DNA from: Thiotrichales bacterium
GTDB taxonomy: Bacteria > Pseudomonadota > Gammaproteobacteria > Beggiatoales > Beggiatoaceae
Assembly (NCBI GenBank): GCA_016745035.1
Contig: JADGDE010000001.1
Coordinates: 968,507-1,032,506 of the forward strand
Direction: 5' to 3'
Length of the DNA: 64,000 nucleotides
Position 1 is the first letter of the stretch; each line of letters starts with the position of its first letter. A program made the translations under genes and the position numbers. Shown one piece after another: positions 29,055 through 40,100 of this stretch. The notes under the pieces are model-generated. The model saw only the letters and a program-made list of their open reading frames with translations, made no database searches and was not told the origin of the DNA.

Positions 29055-29717
29055 ATGAAAATCAGTTCTCGATTTTTTGCGATAATTTTATTCTTGTTAA
29101 GTGCTGGAGTACCTGTAATCACTTACTATCATTCATCATCCTTTTGGGCAGCTGGGATTTCATTACTTATCATTTGTATCGTGGGCACTGCGATTCCTAT
29201 CGCACATGCCATACTGAATAAAGTAGATATAAATGCTGCCCCTATTTGGATTGAAAATACGGTAAATCTTGGAGAACAACACGATCGGGTAAAAGAGCAT
29301 TATGGTCGTATCAAAGGAACTCTCATATACTGGAAAAATGAAGCGGCTGCCTATCATAGATTGGATACTGCACGAGTTATTTGGAGTTTAGTTTCCGCTG
29401 TCGCATTACCAGTTCTCATTCAGTATTACGATCAAAAAGACATCTTAGCCAACGCGTTCCTTACAATATTGACAACTTGGACAGGGTTAATAGTTTCGCT
29501 TGCATATACTCTGAAGGCTGAACAAAGATATCAAGGTATGCGTCAACAAGAATCTGATTTTTATGATATTGCTCGGAATTTACTTGACAGTACATCTCCC
29601 GATGATCCGCAACTCAAGGAAAAGGTAGACAACTACATTAAAAAGGTTGAGGTAATACGTCGCACAGCTCGTAAAGTAGAAACAGCCGCTCCCCCGTCTG
29701 CCCTAGATATTAGATAA
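29055..29717 (+). CDS. SLATT/DUF4231-like two-helix membrane protein
   Basis: 220 residues. Two hydrophobic helices open the protein (about 7-27 and 31-54). A soluble helical stretch with ENTVNLGEQHDRVKEHY follows, then a second helix pair (about 105-125 and 133-152). The tail TLKAEQRYQGMRQQESDFYDIARNLLDS has the alternating R/E pattern of SLATT domains. SLATT proteins are proposed pore-forming effectors paired with nucleotide-signal or SLOG proteins in anti-phage systems. No sensor of that kind lies next to it; the only accessory neighbour is the 95-residue gene upstream. Function is therefore open, and the family call is by pattern only. Confidence 0.55.
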   Translation: MKISSRFFAIILFLLSAGVPVITYYHSSSFWAAGISLLIICIVGTAIPIAHAILNKVDINAAPIWIENTVNLGEQHDRVKEHYGRIKGTLIYWKNEAAAYHRLDTARVIWSLVSAVALPVLIQYYDQKDILANAFLTILTTWTGLIVSLAYTLKAEQRYQGMRQQESDFYDIARNLLDSTSPDDPQLKEKVDNYIKKVEVIRRTARKVETAAPPSALDIR

Positions 29718-29881
29718 AAACTATAGAAACATTTTGAATATCGAATTTGAATGTTAGTAACTTGCAGGTGTATAAGTACAACTCCATACACCATAAACAA
29801 AGCCCCAAAACTGAGTATATTCCTTAAGTTTTTAGGTTTCGGTATGGCGAATGGCACGATGTTTATTCGTCCGACGAGCTA

Positions 29882-29919
29882 AAAACCCCAACAGGTGTGA
29901 GCTTGTTGGGGTTTTTTCG
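29882..29919 (+). terminator. terminator, near copy of 28313-28350
   Basis: AAAAACCCCAACAGGTGT and CTTGTTGGGGTTTTTT form a stem with a T-run. It could serve the SLATT-like gene and also glyS from the other side. Confidence 0.88.
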
Positions 29920-29963
29920 TTATGAGTGGGAATTGTTTTTAGAGTGCTTTCACAGTCTTCTGA

Positions 29964-29981
29964 GCGGGACTAAAGTCCCGC
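29964..29981. repeat. GCGGGACT...AGTCCCGC hairpin
   Basis: A perfect short palindrome just downstream of the glyS stop. The same core occurs at 40250-40275. Confidence 0.7.
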
Positions 29982-29994
29982 CTCCATCAGTCTG

Positions 29995-32067
29995 CTAGAG
30001 CAAAGACACATCCGCGACTTCAAGGAATAACTGCCGTAACTGCCCGAGCAATGCCAAACGGTTTTGCCGTAGGGCTTTATCCTCTGCCATCACCATCACC
30101 GCATCAAAGAAATTATCCACAGCTTCCCCTAGCCCCGCCAAGGTTTCTAAAGCGGCGGTATAATCTTGGGTTTTGAGCTGTTTTGCTAATTGCGGACGAC
30201 ATTGATCCAGTGCTTCATATAAAGTGGTTTCTGCGGCTTCTTCAAATAAGCTGCTATCGACCGTCTCGGCAATCGCTTCCTCGGTTTTTTTCAGCAAATT
30301 ATGAATACGCTTATTCGCCGCTGCTAAGTTTTCAGCCGCAGGCAGTTCAATGAAGTGTTGCACCGCCACCATACGTTTTTGCATGTCCAAAGGCGTATCA
30401 CGCTCACAAGCATAGACCGCGTTGACAATCTCAGCGGCAAGACCATTATCGGTGTAATAACCGCGCTGGCGCTCAAGGATATAAGCTTGGACTTGTGCTG
30501 CGGTGTCTTCGGCTAATAAGCCTTGAGGATAGGCGGCAATGGCATTATCCAACAGTTCCGAGAGTTTTAAGGGACGCTGTTTTTCCAACAAAATCCGCAA
30601 GACACTCAAGGCCGCACGGCGCAAACCAAAGGGGTCTTTGTCGCCTGTCGGTGCTTTGCCGATGCCGAAAATACCGACCAAACTATCGAGCCGGTCAGCC
30701 AGTGAAATAATTTGCCCTAAATCGCTTGCAGGCAGCTCATCACCCCAAAAACGTGGTTGGTAATGGCTTCTAATTGCCTCGGCAACCGCTGGGTCTTCGC
30801 CATCGGCCTCGGCCTCGGCATAATATGCGCCCATAATCCCTTGTAATTCGGGAAACTCGCCGACCATATCACTGTTCAAATCGCATTTACACAATAAGCC
30901 TGCACGCTCGGCAAGCTGGCTGTCTGCACCAAAAATCTCTGCGAGTTTGCTCGCTTGCACGGCAATCCGGCTGGACTTGTCAAAGACACTGCCCAATTGT
31001 TGCTGGAAAATCACTTGTTTTAAACGCTCAGCACGACTGGCTAAAGGATGTTTTTTATCTTGTTGCCAGAAAAACGCCGCATCACTCAAACGCGGACGAA
31101 TCACGCGCTCGTTGCCTGCTTGCACAGCACTGGGGTCTTGGCTATCAATATTGCTCATGGCAATAAAATAGGGCAGCAAATTGCCGTCAAAATCCTGCAC
31201 CGGGAAGTATTTTTGATGGTCTTGCATCGAGGCGATTAAGACCTCGGCTGGCACTTGCAAAAACTCATCATCAAAACGCCCAGTGATGGCGGTGGGATAT
31301 TCGACCAAATTGGTGACTTCATCGAGCAAATCTGAGTCAATCACCGCTTGTCCATCACACTGCTCGGCGGCATCTTCGGCTAAGAGACGGATGCGGCGCT
31401 GGCGTACCGAGATCACAGGCAATACATGTCCTTCTTTTTCCAAAGTTTTGCTGTAGTCTTGCGGCTGGCTGATACTTAAGGCTTCAGGATGATGGAAACG
31501 ATGCCCGAAAGTTAGGCGGTCGCTTTGTAGCCCAAATAATTCCATCTCCACGACATCGCTACCAAACAAGACCAATAACCAATGCACAGGGCGGACAAAT
31601 TCAAAATCATGATTAGCCCAGCGCATCCGTTTAGCAATCGGTAAACGGTTTAAGGCCTGCTCGATAATATTGGGTACAAGAGAGGTGGTACTTTGCCCTT
31701 CTTTTTCAGCACGATAATATAGCCAAATGCCTTTGGGGGTTTCTTGCTGTTCTAAGTCGCTGACTTCAATGCCACAAGAACGGGCAAAACCTTGTGCCGC
31801 CTTGGTGGGATTGCCATCTTTATCAAACGCAGCTTTCAGTGCAGGACCTTTGCGCTCTACTTGTTGGGTCGGCTGGGCGCTATCCACGCCTTTAACCAAT
31901 ACCGCCAAACGCCGAGGAGTGGCAAACGGGGTGGCGGCACGGTAATCAATTTGTGCTTGCTCCAAGCCCTGACAAATACCGTCTAAAAAGGCTTCGGATA
32001 AACGGGTTAGGTGTTTTGGCGGTAGTTCTTCAGTACCAATTTCGATGAGTAAATCTTGCTTATCCAT
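29995..32067 (-). CDS. glyS: glycyl-tRNA synthetase beta subunit
   Basis: 690 residues starting at MDKQDLLIEIGTEELPPK. Longer versions that add 27 residues would run back into glyQ and are not credible. Characteristic regions are FATPRRLAVLV, RMRWANHDFEFVRPVHW and the C-terminal DALR-like anticodon-binding domain (VDNFFDAVMVMAEDKALRQNRLALL). With the alpha subunit it forms the alpha2beta2 enzyme that charges tRNA-Gly. The start lies 4 nt after the glyQ stop. Confidence 0.96.
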   Translation of the reverse strand: MDKQDLLIEIGTEELPPKHLTRLSEAFLDGICQGLEQAQIDYRAATPFATPRRLAVLVKGVDSAQPTQQVERKGPALKAAFDKDGNPTKAAQGFARSCGIEVSDLEQQETPKGIWLYYRAEKEGQSTTSLVPNIIEQALNRLPIAKRMRWANHDFEFVRPVHWLLVLFGSDVVEMELFGLQSDRLTFGHRFHHPEALSISQPQDYSKTLEKEGHVLPVISVRQRRIRLLAEDAAEQCDGQAVIDSDLLDEVTNLVEYPTAITGRFDDEFLQVPAEVLIASMQDHQKYFPVQDFDGNLLPYFIAMSNIDSQDPSAVQAGNERVIRPRLSDAAFFWQQDKKHPLASRAERLKQVIFQQQLGSVFDKSSRIAVQASKLAEIFGADSQLAERAGLLCKCDLNSDMVGEFPELQGIMGAYYAEAEADGEDPAVAEAIRSHYQPRFWGDELPASDLGQIISLADRLDSLVGIFGIGKAPTGDKDPFGLRRAALSVLRILLEKQRPLKLSELLDNAIAAYPQGLLAEDTAAQVQAYILERQRGYYTDNGLAAEIVNAVYACERDTPLDMQKRMVAVQHFIELPAAENLAAANKRIHNLLKKTEEAIAETVDSSLFEEAAETTLYEALDQCRPQLAKQLKTQDYTAALETLAGLGEAVDNFFDAVMVMAEDKALRQNRLALLGQLRQLFLEVADVSLL

Positions 32068-32071
32068 GCGC

Positions 32072-32989
32072 TTAATCCTCTGCTTTACCAATGGGGAAGC
32101 CCAATGCTTCGCGGCGTTCGTAATAAGCCGTGGCAACGGCTCTGGCAAGGCTGCGAATCCTGAGGATAAAGCGTTGGCGCTCGGTCACGGAGATAGCATG
32201 ACGGGCATCTAAGAGATTAAAAGCGTGCGAGGCTTTCATGGTCATTTCATAGGCAGGCAATGGCAAACCCGCTTCGATGAGTTTTTGACTTTCGCGCTCG
32301 TAATCGTCGAAGTTTTTAAACAAGGTGTCCGTATCGGCGTGCTCAAAATTATAAGCCGACATTTCCACCTCGTTTTGATGGAATACATCGCCATAGCGCA
32401 CCGTGGCATCGGGGCTTTGTGACCACACCAGGTCATAGACGCTATCTACGCCTTGTAAATACATCGCAATACGCTCTAGCCCGTAGGTAAGCTCGCCCAT
32501 GACCGGTTTACATTCCAGCCCACCGACTTGTTGGAAATAAGTAAATTGCGAGACTTCCATGCCGTTGAGCCAGACTTCCCAGCCCAAGCCCCATGCGCCC
32601 AAGGTTGGCGATTCCCAATTGTCTTCAACAAAGCGAATATCATGCACCAGCGGGTCTACGCCCAAGACTTTTAGCGATTCTAAGTATAAGTCTTGGAGGT
32701 TTTCAGGCGAGGGCTTGAGTACCACTTGGAATTGATAATAATGCTGCAAGCGATTGGGGTTTTTGCCATAGCGTCCATCCGTCGGGCGGCGCGAGGGCTG
32801 CACATAAGCGGCGCGCCAAGGCTCAGGGCCGATGGCGCGTAAAAAAGTCGCGGGATGAAAAGTGCCTGCGCCCACTTCCATGTCGAAAGGTTGCACCAAG
32901 GTACAGCCCTTTGCGCCCCAATAATGTTGCAATGACAAGATAATATCTTGAAAAGTATGCGGTTTTTCTTGTTTCACTAGCCCGTCCAA
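32072..32989 (-). CDS. glyQ: glycyl-tRNA synthetase alpha subunit
   Basis: 305 residues with the class II catalytic core. Diagnostic stretches are [38 protein letters not shown] and [19 protein letters not shown], with the ERIAMYLQ motif in the later part. It activates glycine and is co-expressed with glyS. No T-box-like leader is visible in the 300 bases upstream. Confidence 0.97.
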   Translation of the reverse strand: MDGLVKQEKPHTFQDIILSLQHYWGAKGCTLVQPFDMEVGAGTFHPATFLRAIGPEPWRAAYVQPSRRPTDGRYGKNPNRLQHYYQFQVVLKPSPENLQDLYLESLKVLGVDPLVHDIRFVEDNWESPTLGAWGLGWEVWLNGMEVSQFTYFQQVGGLECKPVMGELTYGLERIAMYLQGVDSVYDLVWSQSPDATVRYGDVFHQNEVEMSAYNFEHADTDTLFKNFDDYERESQKLIEAGLPLPAYEMTMKASHAFNLLDARHAISVTERQRFILRIRSLARAVATAYYERREALGFPIGKAED

Positions 32990-33472
32990 AACGCTGTCAA
33001 AAAGTCAAAATCAAAGGAGAAAGATTATCAAGTATCTAAGGGCTTTTGGCAAGTTGAGGCTTGTATTTATAGAGGCTATTTTAAACTCAAGCCATTCAGT
33101 AAATAAACCGCTAAAAAACCAGACTCTTCAGCAGGAAAAACAAATTCCAATAGAGCATGTTAAACTGCATTAAAGCACATGATAGTGATTATTTATCACC
33201 GCATAGGCATACATATCGATACAAGGCACTCCCATGCTCACAATCAAAAAACCTATTTCCGTACTCAATCAACCGATTCTATTTAACTGATGTTACGCAC
33301 TAACATCATTTTTGTCACCGTAGGTGGGTTTTCCACCTGCATAGTGATATTTAGCCGTGCAATAATGGTGGTTTTTTTGCCTTTTGGGGCATAGAGAAGC
33401 CTTTGCGTAACATCAGCTATTTAAACCTAAGCAATTCTCTTTGCCTTTTGGCTATATCGTGAGCAATGCCAT
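32990..33472. other. intergenic region with MITE insertion
   Basis: It holds the glyQ upstream sequence and one full MITE (33287-33416). A short reading frame starting at 33234 (MLTIKKPISVLNQPILF) runs into the MITE. With the element and one target copy removed, the frame stays open to a stop that overlaps the next gene's start (36 codons). There is no evidence that it was expressed. Confidence 0.55.
33287..33416. repeat. MITE-like element, reverse orientation, 8-bp target duplication
   Basis: A 130-bp element from CTGATGTTACGCA to TGCGTAACATCAG. The flanks CTATTTAA (33279-33286 and 33417-33424) are identical. Confidence 0.93.
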
Positions 33473-33922
33473 ATGTTAAACAAAATTTTTTCCATCTTTA
33501 AAAAAACCAACCTCGAACCTGCTGATAGCCAAGAACTTCATGCGGGGTTTGATAAAGAAAAAGGTTTTTCTGATAATTCAATAAGGCTCATTGCGCCTTA
33601 TTTTTTTGAGGGAACATGGGTGTTTGATGATGAGTCCGTGAATCTTGTGCGAGAGCCTTTTGTCATAGGTGTGCCTGAAATGATAGATGAGATTGTGAAA
33701 GATATAGCGGATGCGCAAACAGGGTTCAGGCTGTTATTTTCCACCACAGCATTTCCAGGCTATCAAGCAAAACTCTTATGGCTCAGGGCTGAAACGGGCG
33801 GTAATTGGTACAAAATGGAAGGGTCTAACAAGGAAGGTTGGTTATGTCCTGCGCTATTCAAGTATTACAAAGATGCTCCCAAAGCAATTTTTCTTAAAGC
33901 CGAGCCAAGACAGCGAAATTAA
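33473..33922 (+). CDS. DUF6717 family protein
   Basis: 149 residues, cytoplasmic, single domain. The segment PYFFEGTWVFDDESVNLV followed by REPFVIGVPEMID is what I associate with DUF6717, a small family of unknown function. Later features are a LLFSTTAFPGYQAKL strand and YKMEGSNKEGWLCPALF, where the protein presents conserved aromatic residues. The start follows a MITE and has a weak ribosome site. A half MITE (33932-33970) follows the stop. Confidence 0.6.
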   Translation: MLNKIFSIFKKTNLEPADSQELHAGFDKEKGFSDNSIRLIAPYFFEGTWVFDDESVNLVREPFVIGVPEMIDEIVKDIADAQTGFRLLFSTTAFPGYQAKLLWLRAETGGNWYKMEGSNKEGWLCPALFKYYKDAPKAIFLKAEPRQRN

Positions 33923-33931
33923 TCATATCAT

Positions 33932-33970
33932 TTGATGCGATTACCCTAATTAAGCCTTTGCGTCACATCA
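33932..33970. repeat. short degenerate MITE remnant
   Basis: TGATGCGATTACC at the left and GCCTTTGCGTCACATCA at the right, about 39 bp in all. It probably represents a heavily deleted element. Confidence 0.45.
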
Positions 33971-34154
33971 GTTAATATAAGTCCAAACTAAGAATTGCTG
34001 CGCTATCTTGACTTAATAGGGGGACTTGTAGGCTGTGGGAAACAACTCACGTATTTAGATCACATTATTTCGATCTTAAACAGACGATGAATATGGTTTT
34101 TTTAAAAATTCTATTATAAACTGTGCGGTAATAAATGTAACCTGAGTTAATACG

Positions 34155-37100
34155 ATGATGTCTATACCTAAACATTTAAGCCATGCCATTGCTAAGATTT
34201 TACATCCAGCTTCTCTAAAACCACTTTTGCTTGGCAGTGTCATTGCCAGCACGACAACAGCAGCATGGGCAGTGCCCACTATTTCCTCACAAACCCCGCT
34301 TCCCTATAGTAACAGTGCCGCAACACAAACGCCTATTGTGGTGAACTTTAATGAAAGCATAGATATAAGCAGTGTCGATGCGCAAAGCTTTGTAGTAAAG
34401 GGGGCGTTTTCTGGTTTACATACAGGCGAGTTCAGTGTCGATAATCAGCAAGTTACTTTTATCCCAACCGAAGCTTTTCGTGCTGGCGAACAAGTCACGG
34501 TCTTGTTAAGTGCTGATATTACTAACACGCAATCAGAACCTTTAGCCGCAGCTCAAACCTGGGAGTTCGCCATTGCAGTCAGTCAACTTGCAGGTTTTTT
34601 TGTTGATACCAGGCAACAGCTTGGGAATGGCGCAACAGTTTCTACAACATTGGTTGACGTTGACAATGATAATGATTTAGATGCAATCATGGATGGTGCA
34701 ATTTGGCTCAATGATGGTTCGGGGCAATTTAGTGTTTCACCACAATCTCCGGTCTTAGGCCGTTATTCTTATGTTGATGATATAGATAATGATGGTGATA
34801 TAGATATTGTCGTCTCACATTATGATCGCGATAACCACATTTGGATAAATGATGGTTTAGGGAATTTTACGCTTATCGTACAAGCTAACAGCAGTCAGAT
34901 GACTTTCATTGGTTTAGCTGATTTGAATGGTGACGGCTACAGTGATATGTGGGGGGTAAACAAGTCTGATGACCCCTCGGCGCTTTCAGGGGATTCTAGC
35001 CATATCTGGTTAAATCAAGGTGATGGCAGTTTTGCTCCAACACAAGATTTAGATCTGGTTACAGCGTGGATTAAATTTGGCGATTTGGATAAGGATGGCG
35101 ATATAGATGCGATTTTATCGCCACTTTATGATTCACCATCCTTTGATTTTTTACGTATTTACCTCAACGATGGGGCGGCTAATTTTAGTTTAAGCCCACT
35201 TACCATAGGTACTCCGACCACTCAAGATGTGTTGTTGGGAGATATTGATAATGATCAAGACTTGGATATCATCAGTTTAGAACTCGATGCGCCTAATAAG
35301 GTATGGCTCAATGATGGCTTGGGCAACTTTAGCTTAGGGCAAGATGATATTGGTCAAATGCACACTTTTGGTGGTGATTTAGTTGATGTCGATGGGGATA
35401 ATGATTTGGATATGGTGATCATCAACGAAAAAGTAAACGGTGATCCATATAGTTATCCACCGAAACCCGCCTTAGAAAGTCGTCTTTGGCTTAATGATGG
35501 CTCGGGACATTTCAGTAGTGCTGAACAATATTTTGGCCATTACACCCTTTCTCACGCCAGCTTCGGTGATTTGGATGGTGATCAGGATATGGATGCTTTT
35601 ATCTCTACTGGCAAAGGCTGGTGGGACGGTGGGATTGTTACTGAATCAGCCAATCATGTCTGGCTTAATAAATCTTTTGTCCAAGTCAATGATTTTTCCC
35701 CTGCTGCCAATAGCAATAGTGTCAGCCCAACAGAAAGTATTGAGGTGACTTTTAGTAAGCCTATCGATCCCGCTAGCATTAATAGCGATAGCGTTGTCAT
35801 CACCGGTAGTTTATCTGGGCTGATTGCAGGGCAAGTTAGCAGCGCAGACAATCGCCTCAGTTTCCAAGCCAATCAAGCGTTTATCGTCGGTGAGACCATT
35901 AGTATTACTCTTACTCAAGCTATCATAGCAAGTGATGGTTCACAGATGCAAAAGCCTTATGTCTGGCAATTCCGGGTTAAAACAGCACCCAGCGCTTCAG
36001 GCACGGAGCAATTTGTCGATAGTGGGCAGCGGTTTTCCGAGGGGGCATTCGGGCTTGCTATAGCTGATTTGAACAATGACCAGCATTTAGATGCATGGAT
36101 AAGTGATGATAATTTTTCTGATACTATCTGGGTAAATGATGGGAAGGGTGTTTTTAGTAGTCATCCATTAATAATGCCGAGCAATTTTATGAGGCTTTAT
36201 GAGGTTCGATTCACTGATTTAGATTTGGACGGACATGTGGATGCGATGCTCACAGACACCCCTTTTCCTCATCAAGTTACTTTTCCTCTATTTGGTGATA
36301 GTGCCTTAAATTTTGTAGATATCGAAGAGCATAAATTTGGTACTGCTGGTAGCTTGAATGAAAAAGACACAGGTATGAGCCACGATTTAGGCGATTTGGA
36401 TGGTGATGGTGATCTTGATATGTTATTTGTAGATAGTGATATGCAAACCATTAAAGTCGGTGTTTCCTTTAATGATGAAGGATATTTAATGTCCTCTTCA
36501 CCTGTGTTAAGTCCTTACGATGGCTATATTGAAGCCATCAAATTAGGTGACTTGGACTCTGATGGCGATTTAGATGCCTTTATGGCAAATTCTGGTGATA
36601 ACAACGGTAATTTAGTTTGGTTGAATGATGGTACTGGTAATTTTGAATCCAGTGGACAGACAATAGGCAATCGTCCCAGTGTGGATGTTGCGCTCGGAGA
36701 TTTAAATGCTGATGGACACTTAGATGTTTTCGTTGCCAACGCTTATGGTAATGCAGCTGATACCATAGAAAACACGGTTTGGTTTAACGATGGCAGTGGA
36801 CAATTTTATGATAGCGGACAAAATCTAGGGGGTGATGCTTTTAGCATTGAAGTAGATTTAGCTGATGTTGATGGGGATGGCGATTTAGATGCTTGGCTTA
36901 ATCAAGATGGTGATTTGAGTCAACTATGGCTAAATGACGGACAAGGTTTTTTTACTGAAGCGTATGCCGAGGGTATTGGTTACTTATCTCCAGAGGCACA
37001 AGAACAAGCTTTAGATGAAATGGATCAAGCTTTAGCTGAAATAGACCTAGCTTTATTTGATGATAATGTCCCTAATGAGCAAAAATTAGCTTTATGGGAT

Positions 37101-40100
37101 GAGGCGCTTAGGATTGAAGAGCAACGCGCGCAACTTGGAAGTTTTGCCAACAGCAGAGCACTTGAAACCCGCCTTGCCGACTTAGATCATGATGGTGATC
37201 TGGATGCTTTCGTTATCTATGACTCGATTCCTGCCCGTGTGTGGCTCAACCAACAAGTCGCTAAAGATTTGCTTATCAATGAAATCAATTATGCGATAGT
37301 TGCGGGTGGCAATGCGTCTGAATTTATCGAATTAAAAAATATCAGTGATAAAACCCTCGATTTTAGCCAAACCTCTTATCGATTAGCACTTATGAATGCC
37401 AATGGTGAATATACCAGCATTGATTTAAGTGGCACAATCTCAGCGGGGGGCTACCATGTTATTTGCAGCGAAAATAGCAACTTTGCCACTTGCCAGCAAA
37501 CCATGCCAGCAGATACGCTTACCGATGGCATGGCAGCAATTCAATTATTAGCTGGTGATACACCTATTGATACCTTGAGTTATGGCGGTACGCTCGCAGA
37601 CTATCATGAAACCCTAGGCACAATGCCTGAAAACCCGCTTGAATCATTACAAGGGTTGTCTCGCTCGACTGATAGCATCGACACCGATGATAATAGCGCT
37701 GATTTTAGCCTGCGCTGTATCACTCCGGGTCTTGCTAACAGCTTAAGTGCCTCCAGCGATTGTTTCCAAGTCAGTATCAGCGATGCTGAAATCACTGAGG
37801 GCAATACTGGCAGCAGCTTACTCAGCTTTGATGTTAGCCTCAATCACCCCAGTCATCAATCCGTGACGCTGGACTATAGCACAGCAGATGGCACAGCCAG
37901 CAGCCCAGCAGACTATAGCAGCAAAAGTGGCACAATTACTTTTCCAGCGCTGAACAATACAACGCAAACCGTGCAAATCATCATTCAAGCCGATACAGAA
38001 GATGAAGGCGATAGTGAAAGCTTTACGCTGGATTTGACCAATCTCAGCACCAATGCCACCTTTGCCAGTGACAGTGCCACGGGACTTATCAACGATGATG
38101 ACTCAACAACCACGCTCCCTGTGAGTCCACCGAGTCAACCTAGCCAGCCAACAGCAATCAATTATGCTCCAACAGCTGAGCCTGATAGCGTAGAAACCTT
38201 GCAAGGGCAAAGCATTGTTATTTTGCCTTTAGATAATGACCGTGACCTGAATAATGACAACTTAGAGATCGTGGTTGTCTCTGGTGCAGTCAATGGGCAA
38301 GTCAGCTTTGATAAGAAAAGCATTACCTATACACCAGCGGCGGGTTTTACTGGTACAGAAAACTTGAATTATCAGATTAAAGATGTGCATGGCTCTGTTG
38401 CTAGCGCTGAGATTAACATCAGCGTGAATGCGCTTTTGCCAGCGTTGCCCATAGCCGCAGATGATAAGTTTAGCCTTGAGCAAGACCAAAGCATCAGCAT
38501 TCGTGTCTTAGCCAATGATAGCGATAATCTCAGCTTAGCCAGTTTTACACCTACAAGTCATGGAGATTTAACTCAACAAGCAGATGTGCTTTTATATACG
38601 CCTCATAGCGGTTTTGTTGGTCAAGATAGTTTTAGTTATCAAGCCCGCGATAGCTATGATCGTCTGGTGACAGCTCAGGTAACGATGGATGTCAGCGCTA
38701 GCGTAGCACCGCCTCCAGTCACACCGCCTGTCCCTATCAATCAAGCCCCCATCGCTAAAGATGATAATGTGCGCTTATATGCTGGGGAAAATATTGAAAT
38801 TGATGTATTAGCCAATGATGAAGATGATGGTGGTCAAGCTAAACTGAGCATTGTCTCCCATGCAGATAGCCAAATGGGCTTATTAACATTTAATAGCGCT
38901 GCCAACACCCTCACCTATCAAGCGGATGCAGATTTTATCGGCACAGAAACCTTGAGTTATCGCATTGCTGACAATGACGGCAAAACGGCTGAGGCAAATA
39001 TCCAAATCAGTGTTATTGAGCCACCAAATACGCCACCTATAGCTAAAGATGACCATGCGACAACGGACCGTTATACACCGATTACGCTAGAATTATTAGC
39101 AAATGATACCGACGCGGATCAAAATGTCCTCACGCTGAGTCAAATCGACACCCCAGCGCATGGGCAATTGCAACAACAAGATAATCTCATTACCTATACC
39201 CCGGCATTAGATTTTGTCGGCACGGTTGAATTGGCTTATCAGGTCAGCGATGGCAAAGATACAGATAGCGCTATGTTACAAATTCAAATTGAAAATAGCT
39301 GTTATCAAAATCGTCTACCCGGCTTTTCTCTGACAAAAGTGCAAATCGAAGAACAAGCCTGTTTTAGCCATTTAGCACCGCAATGGTTTCATCAAACCGA
39401 TAGTGATTTTTCTACGCTGGAGATTCAAACCAAGCCTGAACATATCCATACTGAAGGTAATACCTTTATCGCTGCGATAAAACAAAGTTTAGATGCGTAT
39501 GGTATTTACTATTTTGATGGTGCGACAAATGAATGGATCAATGATTATTATATTGAAGGCAATAACTTCCCCAGTGCTGCCCAGCATCATACCTTATCTG
39601 ATGTGCTAACAATCGTGCCGCCACTCGATCTCTTAGGTGCAGGACAATACGATGTGATCACGGCTTATCGACATCAGCCATCAGGGGATTTCATAGTTCA
39701 AGACTTAGGCAAGCCCAACCGCTTTATGCTCGGTAATGCCTCACGTTTGGATTATCCAGCCCTAGAAGAACCCAAAACACACAGTCAGGTTTGGTTTGAG
39801 CAACAATTCTGCACTGGCAAATACTGTGGTCAAAATTTAAAACTCGCCTATAACGATGTCTTGAATGTGCGCAGTTTGATTCATATCCCACCTCATTATC
39901 AGGACAAAACCGCCGACGTATTATTACTGGCTATTGTCAATAGCACGGCAGGTGTGCAACTCTATTTATGGGATGGCAGTATTTGGCAGCCACAAGCTTT
40001 AGCCTTGACTATGGATAAACTAGCACAGCTACCAACATCGAAACATATTGAAGCTTTGCCGGAGCAGATTGAACAAAGCATTGAAGCGCCTAATCCCGTC

